64,000 nt of DNA from Sphingomonas kyeonggiensis (GTDB lineage: Bacteria; Pseudomonadota; Alphaproteobacteria; Sphingomonadales; Sphingomonadaceae): NCBI RefSeq assembly GCF_014204495.1, contig NZ_JACHLN010000002.1, positions 620,001-684,000 of the forward strand, given 5' to 3'. Positions within the stretch are counted from its first letter, which is position 1. The number at the start of each line of letters is the position of its first letter. The position numbers and the translations under genes were made by a program. Under the pieces are notes generated by a model. It did no database searches. It was not told where the DNA came from and worked only from the letters and a program-made list of their open reading frames with translations. Of this stretch, positions 46,468 through 57,800 are shown one piece after another.

Positions 46468-48567
46468 CTATTTGCACATCGTATCGAGCGGAAGCAGTTG
46501 CGGCGCCTTGGGCAGTTCGAATCCCTTGCCTGTCGCGACCTGCTCAAAATTCTGGGGTTGCGGCGGCAGTGCCGGGTTCATGTCCGCGGCATAATAGGGA
46601 TCGCGCTGGGCTTCCTCGATCGACACGAAGCGATAGCCCTTCTCGCGGTACAGGGCGATCAGCCTGGGCATCATGTGCGCATCGAACGCACCCAGGTGCA
46701 TCAGCAGCACATAGGGCACGTCGCGGCCGTACAGCTTCCGGGCCAGCTCGCGCGAGCGATCGGCCTGGACCGATGCGGCGCCGAGCCAGGCATGCTCCAT
46801 GGCGAGGATGGCGTCGCTGTCGCCCTTGGCGATGCAGCGGGGATAGGCGTTGTTATAGGCCCAGTCCGAGAAATCCATGGTCACCGCGGCGACCTTGTAG
46901 CCCTTGCCGGCCAGCAGCTTGCGGATGCGGGCGCGGCGTTCCGGATCGGCACTGGCTTCGGACAGGAAGGGATAGCGGAACCAGTGCCAGTCGCTGGTGC
47001 CGGCCCTGGCCTTCAGGATCGGCTCGTTCTTCTCGAGCTCGGCGAGGAATTGCTGGTCGGTCAGGTCGTTCAGATTGGCATGGCTCCAGCCATGGTTCCC
47101 CAGCGCCAGCCCGGCAGCCCGCCACTTGTCGAGCACCGGCGCGGAGGCGGGCTCGTTGGTGAGCTGGATACCGTTGAGGAACCCGATGGCCGGCGCCCCA
47201 CCGGCCTTGAGCGCGGCGATGATCTGCTCGGCAATGCCGACACGGGTATATCCCTGGGGCAGCGGCGCATGCGCGGTGAGGTCGTCAAAGGTGAAGGCGA
47301 TCATCGGCGCCGGGGTGGAAGGCGCGGCGGCCACCTTCCCCTTGTCGGTCACCCTGGCCGACAGCAGTGACAAGGGCACCGCATCCGCCATCGCCTGGTA
47401 TCCGGCGACGGAAGGGTGGAGCCCGTCATTGTCATAGGCCTTGAGGAGCTTCGTCGGTGCAGCAGGGTCGCGCATCGCCGCGTCGAAATCGATCACCCCG
47501 TCGAAATTGCCGGGGGTACGGATCCAGGCATTGACCGCGGCGCGATCGGCCTCGTTCTGGGCATCGGGGTGATAGTAACCCGAACCGCCATAGGGCGTGA
47601 TCGTCGCGCCGATCACCTTGATCCCGTGCGCACGGGCCCGCGCGACCATCTGGCGATAGGCGCCGATCATCCCCTCGACCAGCGCGGCATGCGCCTCGGG
47701 CGTCGCCGGAGCATCGCGGGTCAGCGTGCCGAGATCGTTGACGCCCTCGAAGATCACCAGGTGCGTGACGCCCGGATAGCTGAGCACCTCGCGGTCGAAC
47801 CGCGCCATCGCATTGGGCCCGAGCCCGTCATTGAGCAGCCGGTTGCCGCCGATCCCGGCATTGAGCACCGCCATGTCCGCCAGTGCCGGGTTGGCGCGCA
47901 GGCGGAGCTGCAGCGCGTCGGTCCAGCGCGCGTTGCTGTTGGCTGGTACGCCATAGCCATCGGTGATCGAGTCGCCGAGGATCACCACCGCCGAAGCCTT
48001 GGGCGATGCCAGTTCGATCGCGCCGATCTGGAACCAGCGATCGACCTTCTTCGCGTCCGCGAGATCGGCGTCACGCGTGCGGTCGCCATGCACATAATAG
48101 CTTGTCGCGCGCGAACCCGGATGGCCGGTCTGCTGCGTGGGCGCCTCGGGCAAATATAGGGTGATCGCGAGATTCGCCCCGGCCTTGACCGGCAAGTCGA
48201 TCGGATCGGACCAATAGTCGGCGCCTGCCGGGATGGTGACGCTCTTCGCGCCGCCAAAGCTGAGCGTGGCTAGGCTGGCGGCATCGATCCGCGCCGAGGC
48301 GAGGTCAGCGCTCCGCGCTATCGTGGCCGCACCGATTCGCAGCGGCTGGGTGCCATAGGCATTGGTCAGGCGGACGCGGAGCTTCTGTCCGGCAATCTGG
48401 ATCCGGACGATCTGGCGAAGCGTCGCGTCCTTCAGATCCTCGGCGGGAAGCGCATTGTTGCCCGGGATCATCTGGGACGTCGCCCATGCCGTTACCCAGC
48501 GCTCGCCCGGCGGCGCCGCGGCGCCCAGCAACAGGACCAGCGCCGCAAGGCGCGCGATCAGCCCCAT
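46468..48567 (-). CDS. Two-domain secreted SGNH hydrolase / polysaccharide deacetylase
   Basis: 699 residues. After a signal peptide (residues 1-18) comes an SGNH/GDSL esterase domain with VILGDSITDGYG (Ser), GIGGNRLL (Gly), GVNDLG (Asn) and DGLHPS (Asp/His), reaching about residue 405. A NodB-type deacetylase domain follows: IAFTFDD (catalytic Asp), GNHGWSHANLN (zinc His pair) and WFRYPFLSEA. Both halves look active. The pairing suggests removal of acetyl groups from a sugar polymer at two linkages. A LacI-type operator lies 24 bp upstream of the ATG. Confidence 0.9.
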   Translation of the reverse strand: MGLIARLAALVLLLGAAAPPGERWVTAWATSQMIPGNNALPAEDLKDATLRQIVRIQIAGQKLRVRLTNAYGTQPLRIGAATIARSADLASARIDAASLATLSFGGAKSVTIPAGADYWSDPIDLPVKAGANLAITLYLPEAPTQQTGHPGSRATSYYVHGDRTRDADLADAKKVDRWFQIGAIELASPKASAVVILGDSITDGYGVPANSNARWTDALQLRLRANPALADMAVLNAGIGGNRLLNDGLGPNAMARFDREVLSYPGVTHLVIFEGVNDLGTLTRDAPATPEAHAALVEGMIGAYRQMVARARAHGIKVIGATITPYGGSGYYHPDAQNEADRAAVNAWIRTPGNFDGVIDFDAAMRDPAAPTKLLKAYDNDGLHPSVAGYQAMADAVPLSLLSARVTDKGKVAAAPSTPAPMIAFTFDDLTAHAPLPQGYTRVGIAEQIIAALKAGGAPAIGFLNGIQLTNEPASAPVLDKWRAAGLALGNHGWSHANLNDLTDQQFLAELEKNEPILKARAGTSDWHWFRYPFLSEASADPERRARIRKLLAGKGYKVAAVTMDFSDWAYNNAYPRCIAKGDSDAILAMEHAWLGAASVQADRSRELARKLYGRDVPYVLLMHLGAFDAHMMPRLIALYREKGYRFVSIEEAQRDPYYAADMNPALPPQPQNFEQVATGKGFELPKAPQLLPLDTMCK

Positions 48568-48590
48568 ATCCCTCTCCCTAGCCCATTATT

Positions 48591-48606
48591 ATGATAGCGC
48601 TACCAT
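48591..48606. promoter_or_regulatory. LacI-type operator upstream of the esterase/deacetylase gene
   Basis: ATGATAGCGCTACCAT is a 16-bp palindrome with the core TAGCGCTA and a single mismatched pair. It matches the TGnTAGCGCTAnCA form bound by LacI/GalR-family regulators of sugar-polymer use in proteobacteria. It lies just before the minus-strand gene at 46468-48567. No LacI-family gene is in the window. Confidence 0.65.
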
Positions 48607-48656
48607 ACCCACCCCATACCAAGGCGCAATGGCGATCTTCTCGGGAAAGAGCGGAT

Positions 48657-48684
48657 AAAAAAACGGCCACCGCAACGGGTGGCC
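48657..48684 (-). terminator. Orphan rho-independent terminator
   Basis: Stem GGCCACC/GGTGGCC (7 bp, 48665-48671 with 48678-48684), 6-nt loop, then G and a run of seven T on the minus strand (48657-48663). It serves no annotated protein gene, which is the reason to suspect a small RNA. Confidence 0.8.
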
Positions 48685-48800
48685 TGAGAAGGATAAGACC
48701 GGACGGCGGAAAGAGGGATCCAACGCCGCCCGGAGATCCGAAGATCTGAAGGGACAATATCCCTGTTTCGCACACTGACACATTACGGAAACATACAGTA
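48657..48800 (-). ncRNA. Candidate small RNA ending in an orphan terminator
   Basis: No minus-strand gene lies upstream of the strong minus-strand terminator at 48657-48684. Reading leftwards toward it, the RNA would form three hairpins in a row: AGGGA/TCCCT with a 5-nt loop, AGATC-TTCG-GATCT with a UUCG tetraloop, and a 9-bp stem CGGGCGGCG/CGCCGTCCG with a 15-nt loop containing ATCCCTCTTT, which could pair with a Shine-Dalgarno sequence. The 5' end near 48790-48800 is a guess and no promoter is clear. It does not resemble 6S, SRP or tmRNA. Confidence 0.5.
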
Positions 48801-48876
48801 ACCGAAACCACCTAACACGCCGATTGCGCTGCTTCGGCCGCAGGCCTAGTCCATCGCCAGACCACAAGGATACCCC

Positions 48877-51486
48877 ATGCGCGCGCTTGCCTTTGCTTTC
48901 GCTCTCACGCTTCCCGCCATCGCCTATGCCCAGGACGCCCAGCCTACCGGCAAGCTGCCGGACACGGTGACGCCCCTCGCCTATCGGCTCGACCTCACCA
49001 TCATTCCGGAAAAGCCGCGTTTCAGCGGCCATACCGAGATCGATGTGAAGCTGAACAAGGCAGCACAGACGGTCTGGATGCACGGCCGCAACCTGAACGT
49101 GACCAAGGCGGTGGCGCTGGTCGGCGGCCGGGAAGTGCCGCTCACCTTCACCCAGAAGAGCCCCTATGGCCTTGCCCAGATCGATTTCGGCAAGACCGTG
49201 CAGCCGGGCAAGATCACGCTGAAGTTCGACTATGACGCGGCGTTCGGCGGTGGTGCCTCGGGCCCCTATCGCATCAACGTGGCGGGCGACTGGTACAGCT
49301 GGACCCAGTTCGAGTCGATCGACGCCCGCGCGGCCTTCCCGGGCTTTGACGAACCGGGGTTCAAGACGCCCTTCACCGTATCGCTCACCACCAAGCCGGG
49401 CTTCGTCGCGCTGACCAATGCGCCGGAGACGGGCAAGGCAACCAAGGTCGGCGAGCTGGTCAAGCATCGCTTCATCGCCACCAAGCCGCTGCCGACCTAT
49501 CTGGTCGCCTTTGTCGTCGGCCCGTTCGAGACGCTTGCCGGCAAGGTGCCCGCCACCGCCCAGCGCAAGGCCCCGCTGCCGCTGCGCATCGTCGGCACCA
49601 AGCCCTACAAGGACGAGATGCAGTTCGCGCTCGATAATTCGGGCCCGATCGTCGCACTGCTGGAGAAGTATTTCGGCCAGCCCTTCCCCTTCCCCAAGCT
49701 CGACCAGATCGGATCGCCGGTGATGCCGGGCGCGATGGAGAATGCGGGCGCCGACATCTATGGCGACGGCATCCTGTTCGTCGACGAGAGCGACGCCACC
49801 TCGCGCAAGCAGACCTTCGGCATGGTCGTGGCGCATGAGCTGTCGCACCAGTGGTTCGGCGATCTCGTCACGCCGGCCTGGTGGGACGACATCTGGCTGA
49901 ACGAGAGCTTCGCCAACTGGATGGGCTACCGGATCGGCAATGAATGGCGCCCGGACCTCGATATCGGCGTCGATGCCATCTCCGAAGGCTTCGACGCGAT
50001 GGATCTCGACGCGCTGGTCGCCGGTCGCCCGATCCACCAGAAGATCACCAATGACGCCGATATCGACGCGGCGTTCGACCAGATCACCTATGGCAAGGGC
50101 GGCCAGGTCGTCGGCATGATCGCCGCCTATATGGGCGACGACAAGTTCAAGGCTGGCGTCCGCCTCCACATGTCGCGCTACAAATATGGCAATGCCAGCA
50201 CCGAGCAGTTCTTCGGCTCGCTCGCCGACGCCGCGCACGACCCGCGCGTGCTCGCGTCGCTCAAGAGCTTCGTCGACCAGCAGGGCGTGCCGGTGGTCAC
50301 CTTCCACCGCCAGAACGGCATCCTGACCGCCAGCCAGCAGCGTTTCGCCTATTTCGGCACCAATGCGCCTGCCGAGCAGTGGATCGTGCCGGTCTGCGTC
50401 CGCCAGGGCGAGACCAAGAACTGCACCCTGCTCGACAAGCCGAGCGCGCCGATCGTCGCCAATGGCACGGGCACGCTGGTGCCCAATGCCGGCGGGTGGG
50501 GCTATTATCGCTTCGACCTCGATCCGGCCGACTGGGATTCCCTGATCACCGCCGCGCCGACGCTGCCGACCGGCGAGGCGCTGGCGCTCGACGACAGCCT
50601 GTGGGCCAGCTTCTATGCCGGCAAGGCGAAGACCGCGCAGCTGGTGTCGCTCGCCCGCGCGATGGCTGCCCATCCCAAGACCAAGATGCAACTCGACAAC
50701 GGCGCGCGCCTTGCCGGCCTGCGCGAACGCGGCCTGATCGGCGCGGCCGCCCAGCCCGCCTATCGCAAGCTGTTCGTCGATATCTACGGCCCGATGCTCG
50801 CCAAGGTCGGCTTCGATCCCAAGGCCGGCGCGCATGAGGGCGACAATGCCGACACCGCCGAGCTGCGCGAGCAGCTGGTCGGCTTCGTCGCCGACAACGG
50901 CCATGACGCGGCGCTGCGCGCGAAGCTGAGCGCCGCCGCCGATGCCCGGCTGGCGGGTGACGCCAAGGCGCTCGACGGCGATTACGCACCGCTCGCGCTG
51001 GCGGTGACGGTGCAGGATCGCGGCGTGCCCTTCGCCAAGACGCTTGCGGAGACGGCGCTGGCCGGCAAGACGCCGGGCCTGCGCCAGGCGGCGTTCCGCG
51101 CGATCGCCTCTTCGGGCAATGCCGATGTCGCGAAATGGTATTTCACCGAGTTCAACGACGCGCGCTACACCCCGCGCGAGCGGCTGTTCGCGGCGGCGAC
51201 CTTCATGAACGATGCCGACACCCGCGATGCCGCGCTCGACTATATGCTCGCCCATTTCGACGAGTTCGCGAAGCTCACCGGCGGCGGCGGCATCTTCTCG
51301 GGCCGCTCGGCGCAGATGTTCAAGTCGCAGTGCAGCCTTGCCGCGGCCGACACCGTCGACGCCAAGCTGCGGGCGGAGGGCGGCAGCACGCTGTCGCTCG
51401 ACCGCGCGGTGGAAGGCATCCGCAACTGCGCCCGCTTCAAGGACGCCAAGGCGGGTGAAGTCACCGCAGCCTTTGCCGGGATGTGA
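48877..51486 (+). CDS. M1-family zinc aminopeptidase, secreted
   Basis: 869 residues. Signal peptide to about residue 18 (AIAYAQ), an N-terminal beta domain, then the GAMEN exopeptidase motif at 285-289 and the zinc site HELSH at 320-324 with Glu343 in WLNESF. The C-terminal ERAP1-like helical region fills the rest. It removes N-terminal residues from peptides in the periplasm. It converges with a second metallopeptidase-like gene across a 13-bp hairpin. Confidence 0.95.
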   Translation: MRALAFAFALTLPAIAYAQDAQPTGKLPDTVTPLAYRLDLTIIPEKPRFSGHTEIDVKLNKAAQTVWMHGRNLNVTKAVALVGGREVPLTFTQKSPYGLAQIDFGKTVQPGKITLKFDYDAAFGGGASGPYRINVAGDWYSWTQFESIDARAAFPGFDEPGFKTPFTVSLTTKPGFVALTNAPETGKATKVGELVKHRFIATKPLPTYLVAFVVGPFETLAGKVPATAQRKAPLPLRIVGTKPYKDEMQFALDNSGPIVALLEKYFGQPFPFPKLDQIGSPVMPGAMENAGADIYGDGILFVDESDATSRKQTFGMVVAHELSHQWFGDLVTPAWWDDIWLNESFANWMGYRIGNEWRPDLDIGVDAISEGFDAMDLDALVAGRPIHQKITNDADIDAAFDQITYGKGGQVVGMIAAYMGDDKFKAGVRLHMSRYKYGNASTEQFFGSLADAAHDPRVLASLKSFVDQQGVPVVTFHRQNGILTASQQRFAYFGTNAPAEQWIVPVCVRQGETKNCTLLDKPSAPIVANGTGTLVPNAGGWGYYRFDLDPADWDSLITAAPTLPTGEALALDDSLWASFYAGKAKTAQLVSLARAMAAHPKTKMQLDNGARLAGLRERGLIGAAAQPAYRKLFVDIYGPMLAKVGFDPKAGAHEGDNADTAELREQLVGFVADNGHDAALRAKLSAAADARLAGDAKALDGDYAPLALAVTVQDRGVPFAKTLAETALAGKTPGLRQAAFRAIASSGNADVAKWYFTEFNDARYTPRERLFAAATFMNDADTRDAALDYMLAHFDEFAKLTGGGGIFSGRSAQMFKSQCSLAAADTVDAKLRAEGGSTLSLDRAVEGIRNCARFKDAKAGEVTAAFAGM

Positions 51487-51495
51487 CGATCCAGC

Positions 51496-51524
51496 CTCCT
51501 CCCCGGGGCACCCCCGGGGAGGAG
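51496..51524. terminator. Strong bidirectional hairpin
   Basis: Thirteen-base perfect arms (51496-51508 and 51512-51524) with a 3-nt loop sit between the stop codons of two convergent genes. There is no T-run on either side. Confidence 0.6.
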
Positions 51525-51525
51525 A

Positions 51526-52965
51526 TCAGGCCAATATCAGCCGCCCATCCTTGCGGGTGAAGGCTACACCCGTCGTCTCGAACAGACTGGCCAGGAAGGC
51601 GGCAGGGTCGTCCACGCCCTTGTCGAGATAGTCTCGGACCTTCGCGGTCAGCGCCGGATCGCTTACCGCCGCGAAGGCCGCCAGCCAGTCGGCCTGGTTG
51701 ACCTTCCCATCCGCCCGGTTGGCGTCGATCAGCCCGCGGATCCAGGTGAAGGCGTCGGCATTGGGATCGCGCTTCCGCGCCGCCGCTTCCGCTGCGAGCA
51801 ACAGGGTCGCCCCGCAGGCATAGTTGGTGCGCATGTCGCCCCGTGCCGAAGCCCCCGACAGCGGCAGTCCGGGGCCATTGTTCTTGATGCAGTCATCGAC
51901 TTCGCGCTGCAGTTCCCCGCGCGCATCATAGCCGGGCACCAGCTGCTGCAGCGCGCGGATCGCCAGCACGTCGGCCGTGCCTTCGGTGATCCAGGCATCG
52001 GCGCGGCGCTCATAGCTGACCGTCTGCCCCATCCAGAAATGCGCGCTTTCATGCCCGATGAACCAGCGCAGCCTGGACAGGCCGGCGGGCGAGGAATCCG
52101 CTGTCTTCGTCCCGCTGATCCGCATCACCACCGTGCCTTCAAGCACGCTGCCGCCATAGGACTGGCCTGGCATGTCCGCGCCACCCCAGGCAACCAGCGC
52201 CATCGGTCGGCCGGAAGCATTGGGGCCGAGACGGTCGCGATAGAGCGCGAACAGGCGCGGGGTGAAATCGTTGAGCTCTGTCCGGATCCATGCCGGCAGG
52301 CCGGGATCGAGGATACCGGCGAACGCCGCCGTCTCGATCGGCCGGGCCGGGCCCGAATAGGCATAGGCACCCGCCCCCTCGAAATCGCCCCGTGCCTGGC
52401 CCGGGGTCGTCATCCCCTTGTAGAGCAAAGTCCCGCCCGGATTGGCGATGGCCAGCGTGCCGCGCGGGTTCTCGATCTTGAGGTCGTTGAGGTCCGAGGG
52501 CAGCGCCGCGGCATCGGCCGCCGCCTTGAGCGGCACCAGCCCGTAATGCGCGTCATAGACCGCGACGCCACCGTCCGAGAACAGCAGATAGGGCGTGTAG
52601 TCGGCCTTGAGCGACTGGCCATAGGGCCTGATCCGGATGCGAACGCGCTGCAGCATCCCCTTGCCGGCGGCGAGCACATCGTAATTGCCTTGCCGCTCCA
52701 GCTTCACGCCCGGCGTCTCCACTGTCCAGCTGTCGAGCCGCCAGGAAGTGCCGTCGAGCTTGGGGAAGGAGCGCAGGAAGAACCATGCCGGGGCCTTCCG
52801 GCGGAAGCGATAGTCGAGAACCCAGCTGCCATCCTTCTGGCGGGTAAGCGTCGCGTCGAAATCCACCCTGGCCGTGGCGACCGGATACATAGCCGGTTTC
52901 GCAACCGCAGGGGCCGCGAGCGAGATCAGAGCGCCCGCCATGCCCAGCAGGATCTTACGCTTCAC
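51526..52965 (-). CDS. Secreted gluzincin-like metallopeptidase homologue
   Basis: About 479 residues. Signal peptide MKRKILLGMAGALISLAAP from a GTG start at 52965, chosen because GGAGG precedes it by five bases. After a beta-rich N-terminal half comes FIGHESAHFWMGQ near residue 305, an HExxH zinc motif, with a downstream EGTAD that can supply the third ligand. This follows the M1-like/M61-like plan, although no named family is certain. A palindrome lies just upstream in its promoter. Confidence 0.78.
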   Translation of the reverse strand: MKRKILLGMAGALISLAAPAVAKPAMYPVATARVDFDATLTRQKDGSWVLDYRFRRKAPAWFFLRSFPKLDGTSWRLDSWTVETPGVKLERQGNYDVLAAGKGMLQRVRIRIRPYGQSLKADYTPYLLFSDGGVAVYDAHYGLVPLKAAADAAALPSDLNDLKIENPRGTLAIANPGGTLLYKGMTTPGQARGDFEGAGAYAYSGPARPIETAAFAGILDPGLPAWIRTELNDFTPRLFALYRDRLGPNASGRPMALVAWGGADMPGQSYGGSVLEGTVVMRISGTKTADSSPAGLSRLRWFIGHESAHFWMGQTVSYERRADAWITEGTADVLAIRALQQLVPGYDARGELQREVDDCIKNNGPGLPLSGASARGDMRTNYACGATLLLAAEAAARKRDPNADAFTWIRGLIDANRADGKVNQADWLAAFAAVSDPALTAKVRDYLDKGVDDPAAFLASLFETTGVAFTRKDGRLILA

Positions 52966-52979
52966 AAGCCCCTCCACCC

Positions 52980-53005
52980 TGGTGTGTTATTATTACACCA
53001 CACCA
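52980..53005. promoter_or_regulatory. Inverted repeat in promoter of the gluzincin-like gene
   Basis: TGGTGTG and CACACCA are perfect inverted arms 12 nt apart. The spacer is AT-rich (TTATTATTA) in GC-rich surroundings and could hold a -10 element. It lies 15-40 bp upstream of the GTG start. Regulator unknown. Confidence 0.4.
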
Positions 53006-53026
53006 GATGGAAGGAGTCACCCGAAA

Positions 53027-54619
<1,593 letters not shown>

Positions 54620-54730
54620 CCTGGCTCTCCATACCGATTTTTCGATAGCGTAACCCGCGGACGGCGCGGGTGTCGAGAGCGGGGCGTGTAAGGAAGGGTT
54701 TCGGGCAGAAGCCGACGTCACATGCGTCCC

Positions 54731-54838
54731 CGTCACCCTGAACTTGTTTCAGGGTCCAACTCTCCGCAGACGAAGGACAGGAGGCTCAGGCGTTACCGCC
54801 TGCCGCACCTTGGATGCTGAAACGAGTTCAGCATGACG
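54731..54838. repeat. Dispersed repeat, family B, copy 2
   Basis: Left end CGTCACCCTGAACTTGTTTC at 54731-54750, right end TTGGATGCTGAAACGAGTTC at 54810-54829. Same ends as copy 1 (43440-43527), same internal CTCAGGCG, about 20 bp longer. It lies between dnaE and the acyl-CoA synthetase, both on the minus strand. Confidence 0.8.
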
Positions 54839-54852
54839 GGATTTGCGGCGGG

Positions 54853-57800
54853 CTAAGCCGCCTCGGCCAGTTTCGCCGCCGCGCTCTTCAGCGTTGCCCA
54901 GCGGATGCCCGGGACATTCTCGATCTTCTGACGCAGCTCGCCATCGAGCCGGAAGTCGCGGCCCAGCACGATATCCGCCGTGCCGCCCGGAATGCCGACA
55001 TGGACGACCACCTCGCCGCGCCCGCCGCGCTGATCGCCGATGATGCCCGCCAGGATCGAAACCGCCTGGACATCATCGATGGTCACGTCGAGCACCAGCC
55101 TCGCGGTGTTCGCCAGGCTCTCGATGCTCTGGACGCGCTTGATCGAGACGCGCGGCGTATCCTCGCCAGCCCGCTTGTCCAGCTCCACCGTCAGCACCGC
55201 GCAGCCACCCTCCCGGGCGCAGCGCTCCAGATCGGGAACGGCGCTGTCCTCGAAGCAGCTGGCGATGGTCTGGGCCGACTTGTCCGAGATCGACGCCATC
55301 ACATAGCGATTGCCGCGCGCCGAGGTGCGGGGGCGGCAATCCTCGACCAGCACCGCTAGCGTAGCGCCCACGCGCGTGCCGGGCGGCACATCCACCTCAT
55401 TCAGCGACACGATATCGATCGCACCGAAGGTTCTGGCGAGATGCTGGAAGCGATCGAGCGGATGTGCCTGGAAATAGAAGCCAAAGGCTTCGCGTTCATA
55501 CCCGGTCCGGTCGGACGTCGACCAATAGACATCGTCCGCAACACGGATCTCGTCCCCGGCCGGCTTGGTGAGCATGTCGAACGACGCCTGGAAGCTGTTC
55601 CGCTCGCCGTGCGAGCGCTGGCAGACCGCCATGATCAGCTCGGCCGCGCCATAGACGCCGGCGCGATTGTCGTTGATCGAGTCGAAGGCGCCCGAGGCCG
55701 CCAGGGTTTCGAGCTGCCGCTTGTTGATCAGCTGCGGATTGGTGCGCAGCGCGAAGTCGTCGAGCGACTTGTAGATGCCGCGCTCCTCACGATCGCGCAC
55801 CAGCTCTTCCATTGCGCCCTCGCCCACGCCCTTGAGCGCGCCGAGTGCATAACGGACAGCCAGCCCCTCCTCGGTCTTCTCGACGAAGAAATCAGCCTGG
55901 CTGCGATTGATGTCAGGCGACAGATAGCTGATCCCGAGCCGCTTCATGTCGTCGACGAAGATCGCCAGCTTGTCGGTCTGGTGGATATCGTACGCCATCG
56001 ACGCGGCGAAGAACTCGTGCGGATGATGCGCCTTGAGCCACGCCGTCTGGTAGGCGAGCAGCGCGTAGGCGGCCGCGTGCGACTTGTTGAAGCCGTAGCC
56101 CGCGAACTTGTCGATCAAGTCGAACAGCTCGTTGGCCTTGGCCGGCTTGATGCCGTTGTGTTCGGCGCAGCCCTTCACGAAGGTCTCGCGCTGGGCGTCC
56201 ATCTCCGCCTTGATCTTCTTGCCCATCGCGCGACGCAGCATGTCTGCGCCGCCGAGCGAATAGCCGGCCAGGATCTGGGCGGCCTGCATCACCTGCTCCT
56301 GATAGACGAAGATCCCGTAGGTCTCGTTCAGGATCGGCTCGAGCAGGTCGTGCGGATAGATGATCTCCTCGCGCCCGGCCTTGCGGTGGCCGAAGCTCGG
56401 GATGTTGTCCATCGGGCCCGGACGATAGAGCGACACGAGCGCGATGATGTCGCCGAAATTGGTCGGACGCACTGCAGTAAGCGTGCGCCGCATGCCTTCC
56501 GATTCCAGCTGGAACACGCCGACGGTGTCGCCGCGCTGGAGCAGATCATAGACTTCGGTGTCGTCCCAGGGCAGCGCATCGAGATCCACGTCGAGCCCGC
56601 GATCGGCAAGCAGCTCGACTGCTTTCTTGAGCACCGACAGCGTCTTGAGGCCGAGAAAGTCGAACTTCACCAGCCCGGCGCCTTCGACATATTTCATGTC
56701 GAACTGGGTGACCGGCATGTCCGAGCGCGGATCGCGATAGAGCGGGACGAGCTGTGACAGCGGGCGGTCGCCGATCACCACGCCGGCGGCGTGCGTCGAC
56801 GAGTGGCTCGGCAGGCCTTCCAGCCGCATCGAGAGATCGACGAGGTACTTGATCTCTTTGTGGTTGTTATATTCGGCCAGGAACTCGCCGACGCCGTTCA
56901 GCGTGCGCTCGAGCGTCCAGGGATCGGTCGGGTGGTTCGGGATCTGCTTGGCCAGCCGGTCGATCTGGCCATAGCTCATCTGCAGCACGCGGCCGACGTT
57001 CTTGACCACCGCGCGCGCCTTCATCGTACCGAAGGTGATGATCTGCGCGACGTGATCGGCGCCGTATTTCTGCTGGACGTAGCGGATCACTTCGCCACGC
57101 CTTGTTTCGCAGAAATCGATGTCGAAGTCGGGCATCGAGACGCGTTCCGGGTTCAGGAAGCGCTCGAAGAGCAGGCCGAGCTTGAGCGGGTCGAGATCGG
57201 TGATGGTCAGCGCCCAGGCGACCGCCGAACCCGCGCCCGAGCCGCGGCCAGGGCCCACCGGAATGTCGTGCGCCTTCGCCCATTGGATGAAGTCGGCAAC
57301 GATCAGGAAATAGCCCGGGAAACCCATCTGGATGATGATGTCGAGCTCGAACTGGAGCCGCTCGTTATATGCCTTGCGCTCTTCCGGATCGGTGATCCCG
57401 GCCTTCTCGAAGCGCTTTTCCAACCCCTGCCAGCTGAGATCGCGCAATGCCTGAGCCTCGCCCTCACGGTCGCCGGCAAGACTGGGCAGGATCGGCTTGC
57501 GCTTGGGCGCGGTGCAGGCACAGCGCTGGGCGATGACGAGCGTATTCGCGATGGCCTCGGGCAGGTCCGAGAACAGGCTCTTCATCTCGTTCGCCGGCTT
57601 GATCCAGGCATCGGGCGAGGAACGCGGGCGATCGTCGGTCGCGATGTACGAGCTGTTGGCGATGCACAGCATCGCATCATGCGCTTCGTGAAAGGTTGGT
57701 TCCGCGAAGCAGCTCGGATTGGTCGCGACCAGCGGCAGGTTCCGGTCATAGGCCAGGTCGAGCAACTTGGGCTCCGCCCTGCCCTCGATCTCGTCCAGGC

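Larger units (their letters stand above)
48568..48876. other. 309-bp intergenic region between divergent genes
   Basis: Holds the operator at 48591-48606 and the candidate small RNA with its terminator at 48657-48684. The remaining 80 bp or so before the aminopeptidase ATG should contain that gene's promoter; none was identified with confidence. Confidence 0.6.

Noticed and set aside
48589..51255. An 888-codon open frame antisense to the M1 aminopeptidase
   Set aside because: Same reason: composition is that of an antisense shadow, and it runs through the terminator and operator region.
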